Positions 57,233 to 64,000 of a stretch of 64,000 nt of DNA are shown here, one piece after another; the first letter of the stretch is position 1, and each line of letters starts with the position of its first letter. The stretch is from Naematelia aurantialba (taxonomy: Eukaryota > Basidiomycota > Tremellomycetes > Tremellales > Naemateliaceae). The stretch is taken from NCBI GenBank assembly GCA_021527695.1, contig JAKFAO010000012.1, forward strand, positions 248,001 to 312,000. The letters run 5' to 3'. The position numbers and the translations under genes were made by a program. The notes beneath the pieces are model-generated. The model was not told the origin of the DNA, searched no databases, and was given only the letters and a program-made list of their open reading frames with translations.

Positions 57233-59934
57233 TCACTCGGCCTTCTTCTCCCCGCCGCCGCCCTCCTTCCTCTCTCCTCCTTCACCCTCCTTGCGCCCAC
57301 CAAACGACCCACGCCCACCTCGGCCGCCCCTAAATGCCCCTCGACCCCGCCCACGGAATGCATCCAGCCGCACGGGCGGGTTGGATATCACCACAGATAC
57401 AGTCGAATCCCGAATAGTCTGAATTTAGCCCAGCAGAGACCTCAACTCACCGTTCCGTGATTCGCAAGAGCGGCTTGCATATCCTCCTCGCTCCCAAAGT
57501 CCACATACGCAAAGTCCTGACATGAGCCTTGCGAAACAGCACGCACGTACCTTTTGCTTGTTGGTCATTCGGTCAACAATGATTTTTACAGCGACAATCT
57601 ACCATTAGCTCAGCATGTGACAGCACAAACCTTGTCGGCAGCAGCGAAGAGCGACTTGATCTCTTCTTCCGTCACGGGAACGGGTACACCTCTCAGATAC
57701 AGCGATTTCCGAGCTTTACCCTCGGTCGACACTGTCCGGCTTGGTGCAACCTCAGCTGCTCCGTTCTCGAGCTTCTCTCCGTTGATGTCCGTCTCTTTGA
57801 CTGCGGCTCCCTCGGTAGTCTCGTCCTGCTTTTGCGCCTTTGCATCTGCAGGTTTGGGTGTAGACGGCTTGCTGGGGGCAGGCGCTGCCTTGGCCGCCGC
57901 TGCTGCTGCTGCTGGAGCTGGTCCTTTGCCTGGAGTCGGGGTAGTTGTCTTCGCTGGTGCGGGCGTGGAAGATTTTGGACCAGTAGGGGCAGGCGACCTT
58001 GCAGGTTGTGCAGGCTGAACAGACTGCGACGACGGTTTGGCATTGCCTTTTGGGCCCACGGGGGCTGGCTTAGAGTTGGCGGATTCCGACTTGGCTTCGC
58101 TCTTCTGGGGCGCCGGAGTCGATGCAGGCTGGGTTGGTCCGCGAGGCTGTCGTGTTGGCTGGCTGTTCTGCTGTTGCGGGGCTGGTTTTGCAGGCATACC
58201 CGAGCCTGGCTGAATCTGACCAGCTGCAGGAGGCACAGGCTGCGGTTTCGCCAAGATCTGCGGCTGCCTTTGCGCTATGGGCTTTGCGAAATTGTTCATC
58301 GTCGGGGGAGCAGGTCTCGCAGGGATAGCGGCAGCTGAAGGTCGACCTGGCGTGGGGGTATTGGACGGCCTCTCTGCAGGGCGGGGTGCAGCTGCGGGGG
58401 GCAAGGGGGGATTCACTGGTGCGGTAGGAGGTGCAGCGGTATGACCAACGCGATGCGCGAAATTAAGGCCTGATATCAGTACGGCAATGTTGAACAGGCA
58501 CTAACCATTGCTCCTGGATTCCGCCGAAACTCGACCATCGGTAATCGAGAACAAGACGTAGCCACAAGAAGCATCACTGTCGTCAGACTGGCTCGACACG
58601 TGACTCACGAAAGGACCCAATGCCAAGAGCTCGTCCACGTCCCGTCGTCGATATCAGGAGTCTTCTGCACGACAGCCAAAGCCTTTCTGAGCAAGGCATG
58701 TTGTTGTTCGCTGGTGTCAGCTCTGTGCGGCGGGCGATGGCATACCTCAAGCTCTGATCGACCTTGTCCTTGACGCTGTTGTACACGCCCTGGAAGGCAT
58801 CGCGAGCACTTGAGAGCTTGGCGATATAAGACTCGAAATCACCGTGGATCGAAAATTCGTTGAAGGAAGCAGGGTATCGGACTGACATCAGTGAATGAGA
58901 CGATCAGCGCTCACAATGCAGACCACTCGACACAGTCAAATCCGCCTTGAGTGTGTTGGCGAGTTGCGTCAGCAGGCCGTTTCTGCTGAGCGGGGCAGAT
59001 GTGATCAACACTCGAGTCTCGGTAGGGTCAAAAACCTGTTTGTCAGTCAACGTTGCGACGTGGATTTACCCTCTGAGCGGTATCGACAAGCTCGCCGACT
59101 TGCAATGCCGTTGTCCACATAGTGCCTTGTCCACCAGCAATTGTACCGAAGCCGTCACCTAGATTGGTAAGAACGAGCCAGACTCTAGCTTCAAACGCAC
59201 CATTATCGACTGCCCTGGTCAGCTTGTGTTTCTCTGAGACATGTAGACGTACACATTTTGTGAGGAGCAACAGCACCTCCCAGGCCGAACAACCGCAGCC
59301 TAAGGCCGCTGACATCCAGCAGCTTGGTGGACGCCTCGTCCAGGACAAACAGGTTGTTCACCTCGTACTCGCCTGTCCTGAAGCGCTCCAGAACGCGCAC
59401 ATCCTCTATCAAGCCCCAGACGGTGAAGACGGGGACGGGAAAGTTGATGGCGCCCGAAAGCAGGTGTGGAAATTGTGAGAGGGGAAAGTAGATGGATGAG
59501 TTGTTGAGCGCGTTGATCAGTGCGGCACGACCCGCCGAGGCTGGGATGGACAGCAGCTGAGACCGCGTAGCTTGTGCCAACAGTGGAGAGTACTGTAGCA
59601 AGTGTCGGAGTATCCTGAGGCATGAGCTGACAGCTGCGCTGGCAACTACTCACTTGTCACTCATGCGATCCAAGCTCTCAGCATTGATGAACCCAAAGTC
59701 GCCTGTATGAATGACGGCCGTGGCATCGTGCTCTCGGATCAGGCGATTGAGCTCGTGGTCTGGCTACCTCAGCACATGGTCTCCCTTGTCGTCTACACGC
59801 GACTCACAGTCACCGCGAATATCAGCGACACACAAGATCCGCCCCGTCTTGCCAGCCAAGATTACGCGTGGAGGAGAGGCTTCCGAGGTGGCTTTTTCAG
59901 TCTGCGGAGGGGAGATCATGCCGTTTGCTTGCAT
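57233..59934 (-). CDS. DUF2433 phosphoesterase-like protein with C-terminal RRM and RGG tail
   Basis: This 753-aa fungal protein fuses a calcineurin-type metallophosphoesterase-like DUF2433 region to an RNA-recognition motif. Thirteen exons: 59808-59934, 59654-59759, 59253-59614, 59201-59209, 59070-59158, 58915-59035, 58746-58881, 58609-58710, 58506-58576, 57631-58469, 57551-57598, 57451-57516 and 57233-57418. The N-terminal part has [58 protein letters not shown] and [16 protein letters not shown] Pro/Ala/Gln-rich linker (about 390-605) precedes the [23 protein letters not shown] (RNP2) and KDFAYVDFG (RNP1). The tail is Arg/Gly-rich. Exon 4 is only 9 nt and supplies FDN. An in-frame ATG at 59918 is an alternative start. 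Confidence 0.85.
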
Positions 59935-60217
59935 CTCAGTTGTGGCTCGAGAGTGTAGAGGTGTTGTATGCCAGTGCAGCAGCAGCAGCAGCAGGAGGGA
60001 GAGAGAGAGAAAGAGGAAGAAGAGAGGGAGGAAGAGGAAGGAAAGAAAAGGAAAAAGAGAAAGGGAGCTGGAAGAGTGGCAAGGTATTACGTAAACCGCC
60101 TCCACTCTGCATGTCCACCGTACCATTAGACGACTGCTCTATACGTTGCGTATTCCATCACGACCTCGCTCCTCACTCCTGTACAAGACGCATCGTTCGA
60201 GATACTATCATTGTAAA
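59935..60217. promoter_or_regulatory. Divergent promoter, DUF2433 gene / orphan ORF
   Basis: This 283-bp region has GCAGCAGCAGCAGCAG at about 59973 and a long purine-rich tract (59990-60080) that reads as a pyrimidine tract toward the DUF2433 gene. Confidence 0.5.
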
Positions 60218-61591
60218 ATGACCAAATATTCATATGACATCAGAGCTCAAGACACGTCACTGCCCACCAGTCGCTTTGTGGCCTCTCGAGCGTCGCCACT
60301 TTCCCTCTCACGTCTCCGGGATATATGGCGATCAAGCATGTTTGGTCGCGTCTTCAGTTGGAGAGCGCGACTCGAAAAGGCACCCAAAGAAAAGTCTTCA
60401 AAAGTTCTGAGCGCCGCAAAAGTTGGTATACCGACCAAGCTGCGAGCCAGGCCATCTTCGTTCTCCCCTGTCCCGGCTGCTCCTCGCAGAGAAGTGTTAG
60501 CCACATGCGCCAAAACAGGCCGATGTCCCACGAAAACGGAACTTCCCCGAATCACGCATAACTTTGAGGAAGAAGAGAGACAGAGCGGACATCATTCCGG
60601 CCTACCTAACCTCAAGGAGGAACAGCGAGAATGTCTGCGAGACGCAGAGTGGATCTCCATCCTTGACCCACTTGCCAACTTGACGCGTGAGTCGCGTCTG
60701 TTTCCCTACCCAGACACTGCTGACCAAACAGGCGAGAGCTTGCTTGATGCGGTGCTTCGCTCTCAAGCCCCACGCATGAACAGTCCAGACGCACAAGCCA
60801 AGACGCCACCTGGTCCACAGCCAAGGGAGAGTGGCAAAGAAGTGCATCGACCTCGACCTCGGTGGTCGGAATGCATGAAGGAGCGCAGGCGGAGTGCAGT
60901 TCATGGACCGATCATCGATCGGCCACGACCGTGCAAGCGGCGTCGGCCTAAGAGCTGTATCACTCCGTCTTTCGATCGATACATGGAGTCGGAACGTGAT
61001 ACGACCCCCGGTTGGTTGACAGCGAATAGTCACGGTCCACATTTCGCCACTTGCAGCGACCTCGAGGTTCAGGAAGACGATTCCTTCAGCATCACATTGA
61101 GCGAATCGAGCCTTGTCGCCACTTGCACGCCAAGTACGACGTGGACCAGGGCCTCTACCAAATCTCCACCTTCGCCACTGCCGCGTCCATCCTGCATCCC
61201 CAGAAAATGGCGCCCCCAATATGACGCGTCCTGTGACGACTCCTTCGACTCCTCTCTTGCCTTAGCCAGCAGGCTGAGCCCGGGTCCTTGTGGCTCAATT
61301 TCACGTCCCAAAATCGAATCGCATTCCCCAGTCAGTATATTCAAAGGGCACGCTCTCGACTTAAACAGCCCAGTCAGTCCGACCGATACGCGTTCTTACT
61401 CCGAGGCAGTCGGAGTGCCCCCAGTCCTCCTTCGTACCTTCACCGATATCTATGGCCCCTCGCCCTCGCCCGCCCACCTGACCACGGGGTCCACAACGAT
61501 AACGGACAGGGTACCAAGTATCCCTCATGAGTCGGGTATGAGTCTGCGAAAACGTATGATCAGGCGGAAAGAGGTGGATGTGGGCTTGTGA
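60218..61591 (+). CDS. Hypothetical intronless protein, no recognised family
   Basis: An uninterrupted reading frame of 457 codons starts at the ATG at 60218; an in-frame upstream ATG at 60146 would give 481 aa. It is the only long single-exon gene in an intron-dense window. The translation is not low-complexity. It is basic at both ends (SLSRLRDIWRSS and MSLRKRMIRRKEVDVGL), has a central acidic segment (LEVQEDDSFSITLSESS) and many Ser/Pro dipeptides, and reads like a mostly disordered regulatory protein. I recognise no domain, signal peptide or membrane segment. The ATG context is AAAATGACC. The frame is far longer than the shadow ORFs around it, which supports it being real, but there is no homology evidence that I can give. 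Confidence 0.6.
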   Translation: MTKYSYDIRAQDTSLPTSRFVASRASPLSLSRLRDIWRSSMFGRVFSWRARLEKAPKEKSSKVLSAAKVGIPTKLRARPSSFSPVPAAPRREVLATCAKTGRCPTKTELPRITHNFEEEERQSGHHSGLPNLKEEQRECLRDAEWISILDPLANLTRESRLFPYPDTADQTGESLLDAVLRSQAPRMNSPDAQAKTPPGPQPRESGKEVHRPRPRWSECMKERRRSAVHGPIIDRPRPCKRRRPKSCITPSFDRYMESERDTTPGWLTANSHGPHFATCSDLEVQEDDSFSITLSESSLVATCTPSTTWTRASTKSPPSPLPRPSCIPRKWRPQYDASCDDSFDSSLALASRLSPGPCGSISRPKIESHSPVSIFKGHALDLNSPVSPTDTRSYSEAVGVPPVLLRTFTDIYGPSPSPAHLTTGSTTITDRVPSIPHESGMSLRKRMIRRKEVDVGL

Positions 61592-62886
61592 TGCAAGACG
61601 ATGTGTACGGTGTGGAGAGGAAGACATTCCCGACGTGCTCTGTCCATGTAGAAGTCTGTATTCGCACTGTGTCTGTTCTGCACCAAGCCTTTGGTGAGGT
61701 GCCAACGATGTTGTATGCACCATTGTGCATGTAATTCTTGCACCGTTGTGTGCCTTGTTCTCAGCGGTTGTGCCAATTCAGTTGTACAGACAAAAGCTGT
61801 CTTACTGTGTTTTCAATTTACCAACACACTCAAACTTGTATGTGGAACTGCCTGTCCTCTACAAGCAACCAATACGGTCAGCAAGCCACAAATCCCAAGA
61901 GCACACAGCACACGAGCACACAAGCACACAAGCACACAAGCACGCAGCACACGGCACACGGCACACAAGCAACGAGTACGCATTCACACAATTCACAGAA
62001 TTCACAGAATTCCCACAAGTCGCACAGGTCACACAAGCACACAAGTCACACAAAGTCACGCATCCACACATTCATAAAACACTACACGAGCCACATGTAG
62101 GCGCCATATACTACTCGTCCCACCATCTCTCGGGCCGCACGAGTCCTTGAAGGCGCCGCTCTCAGACGCGAGAGCCAGCGTTAACCTATGACAGGAACGG
62201 ACGGTCGTTGTGCGCCTGGGTCCGGATGGACGCTAGCTCCACTGCACCACTTGGTGTGTGGAGGGTCGCTGGCGGGACACTCGACTGCCGACTCGTCGGC
62301 ACGTCGAGGCCTAGAGGTTCTTCATAGTTTCCTTGTCATGTGCTTAGATGTGCTTGAACAATTCCTTGTCCATGTGCTTAGGTGCTTGAAAGTTCCTTGT
62401 CCATGTGCTTGACAGCTTCTTTGTCCTTGAGTCTTCTCTGCCAGGTATCGAGCAGCGCTTGACAAAGTTCGGATTGTTCGGTATCTCTCGCCAAAGACAA
62501 CGAGCGAGTAGAGATCAGTAATCGAGAGTCGAGAGTCTCCTTCCGACCGCTTGGCATCGCGCCGATCATACTCACAGACAGAACTACACTGCTGCTGCTT
62601 GCATGCACGTCTTGGCCGTTAGTGGTCTGCTGCGAGGACACGTATCAGCTTGGGTGCGCGCCAAAGTGGGAACTGCAACGCCACGCTCCGTACGCTGGCG
62701 CAATGCTTGTAGTAAGCTGTCAGAAATATGGATTGCACGGGTACATGCAGGTTCGTACACCCGAAACGCCGCAAGGGAATTGCGGAAGTAACGGCGGGGA
62801 CAATGCTGGAAACGACGGCGGGGTTAATGCTGGAAATAATGGAAGGGAAAATGCTGAAATCAATGGAGGGACGTTGAAACCTGGTA
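61592..62886. other. 1.3 kb gap with ACACAAGC and TGTGCTT repeats
   Basis: This holds ACACAAGC 8-bp units and related CACACGG/CACAGAATT units (about 61905-62065) and three GTGCTTGAAAGTTCCTTGTCCAT-like units (62335-62420). GGGGACAATGCTGGAAACGA-like repeats lie at 62795-62860. ORFs at 62378-62641 (-) and 62622-62987 (+) lack a domain and I do not call them. Confidence 0.55.
61905..62065. repeat. ACACAAGC-type octamer array
   Basis: Several tandem ACACAAGC units are followed by irregular ACGGCAC, TTCACAGAA and TCACACAAG units. It is the most degenerate of the arrays. Confidence 0.85.
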
Positions 62887-64000
62887 CTATCGCTTGCGTC
62901 GCGCTTGGTTGGGGTTCTTGCGACCGTAGCCTACGGCAGGCATGCCACGTCCCCCACTTCTTCCTTTCCCAGAGACCCCGACCGTGAGGATCTCCGGCAC
63001 CCACTTGAGCCCGTCGTCAGCGCTCGACGTCGCATCGTCCCGAGACGAGACAACTCACATCCGGGTCGTTCCAGCCATCAAGCGCGCCCTTGGCCATACG
63101 GCGTTCTTCCTTCTCCCGCTGCCGCTCCTGCGCACGCACAGCGTTCGTCCACTCTGCCTGGTCTTCCCGCAAGATCAAGCCCGTGCCGCCCTTTTGCTGC
63201 CCCTTGGCGCGGCCGGGCTTGGCGTCGGGGATGGTGTACTTCGTGCCGCGGAGGTGGTACTGAAAGTTCTTTTTGAGGTGGACCGTCTGCTGCCCCGTCT
63301 TGGCAGAGGTCGTGACCGTCGTGCGCAGGAGCGTGGGGTTGCCGCAAGACGGGCAGAACCGCTTTGACGAGTCTCTGCAGATCCTGGGCGGCGTCAGCAC
63401 ATGCAGTGATGGTACACACGAGACCCACTTGAAGCAGGCGTGACACCGCAGGACCCAGCTCTTCACCTTACTGATCCGCTTGCCGCCCTCGCCTACCAGG
63501 CCCAGCCCCATACCCAAAAGCACGTTCTGCACGGCATAGTCGCCTGTCATACATGCCGCGGCGAGGGGGGCGGGGGGCAGCGCAGAGGCGTGGTCAGAAG
63601 GAAGGAGGCCGAGGTCGTTGGAGCGATGCTTCGCCACGTTCTTCGGCGTGATCCACTCGCCCTCGCCGTCGTCGGAAGACGATGCGTCTGGCTCGGCCCC
63701 TGGCTCGGAGACAGATTCCCCCGTGACTGCGTCGCCTGGACCGTTGCTGCTCGTGGAGGCAGCCGCTGTACCTGGCGAATAGTCCATTTCTTCCCTCGCC
63801 TCGATCAGCATTGATCCATCCGCTTCCGAGTCCATATGCTCTTCCAGCTCATTTTCGTCATCTTCGCTTTCTGATGATGACTCTGCCGAAGACTCCGCAT
63901 CATCTGCCAGCCCTTCTGACGGTTCCGCCTCTTCGGTTCCTTGCGAGCCACTCGTAGATGCCTCGGGCATGAGGGAAGGCCCCACATCCTTGCGCTGCCC
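62887..64000 (-). CDS. NOB1: 20S pre-rRNA endonuclease Nob1, C-terminal part (runs off right edge)
   Basis: The visible 337 residues are the middle and C-terminus of Nob1, the PIN-domain nuclease that cleaves 20S pre-rRNA at site D during 40S maturation. Exons are 63429-64000 (open at the window edge), 63059-63383 and 62887-63003. The N-terminal PIN domain lies outside. A Ser/Asp/Glu-rich acidic linker of about 100 residues precedes WITPKNVAKH. Then follow ACMTGDYAVQNVLLGMGLGL, the zinc ribbon LRCHACFK and RFCPSCGNPTL (C-x2-C twice), and FQYHLRGTKYTIPDAKPGR. The last exon gives the conserved ending GYGRKNPNQARRKR. The apparent start near 63985 is only an internal codon; the frame continues to base 64000. 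Confidence 0.92.

Noticed and set aside
62378..62641. Minus-strand ORF that looked like a small coiled-coil protein
   Set aside because: It has no ATG, an in-frame stop lies just upstream of its first codon, and no acceptor could open it; it also overlaps short repeats.

Overview
The window is nuclear DNA of a filamentous or yeast-like fungus, most probably a basidiomycete. It is GC-rich, and nearly every gene is split by many introns with GT..AG ends and CTGAC/CTAAC-like branch points. Orthologues such as SPT3, RSE1, KIC1, PCT1, SPC24, NOB1 and a GPI-anchored glyoxal oxidase point to fungi. I cannot name the genus. All gene models were built by hand from reading frame, splice-site phase and protein-family conservation. 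Exon lengths sum to whole codons in every model.

Layout, left to right. NAT9 acetyltransferase (-) is divergent from proteasome subunit alpha-3 (+). A repeat-rich gap with heptamer arrays follows, then SPT3 (-), a 2.4 kb stretch without a gene, a small conserved unknown (-), an extended SDR reductase (+) and the CRL4 substrate receptor CDT2 (-). CDT2 is divergent from the alanyl-tRNA editing protein AARSD1 (+), followed by omega-amidase (+) and isovaleryl-CoA dehydrogenase (+). Next are choline-phosphate cytidylyltransferase (-), divergent from kinetochore SPC24 (+), then the GCK kinase KIC1 (-) and the 21-exon splicing factor RSE1 (-). After these come a bHLH factor (-), a HIG1/RCF2-like respiratory protein (+), a USP-type deubiquitinase (-) and LEU2 (-), which is divergent from a copper-radical oxidase (+). 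The right end holds a SAM methyltransferase (+), a DUF2433 phosphoesterase-like/RRM fusion protein (-), a divergent intronless orphan ORF (+) and the C-terminal part of NOB1 (-), which runs off the right edge.

Most genes are housekeeping and do not form an operon-like or biosynthetic cluster. Loose functional links are mitochondrial branched-chain amino-acid metabolism (IVD, LEU2), RNA processing (RSE1, NOB1, the RRM protein) and cell-cycle or kinetochore functions (CDT2, SPC24, KIC1). Notable structural features are introns down to 29-36 nt, coding exons of 6, 9, 16, 18 and 23 nt, two GC-AG introns, and many short-unit tandem arrays in gaps and in the longer introns, several of them built on related 7-bp units. 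No tRNA, rRNA, transposon or CRISPR array was recognised.
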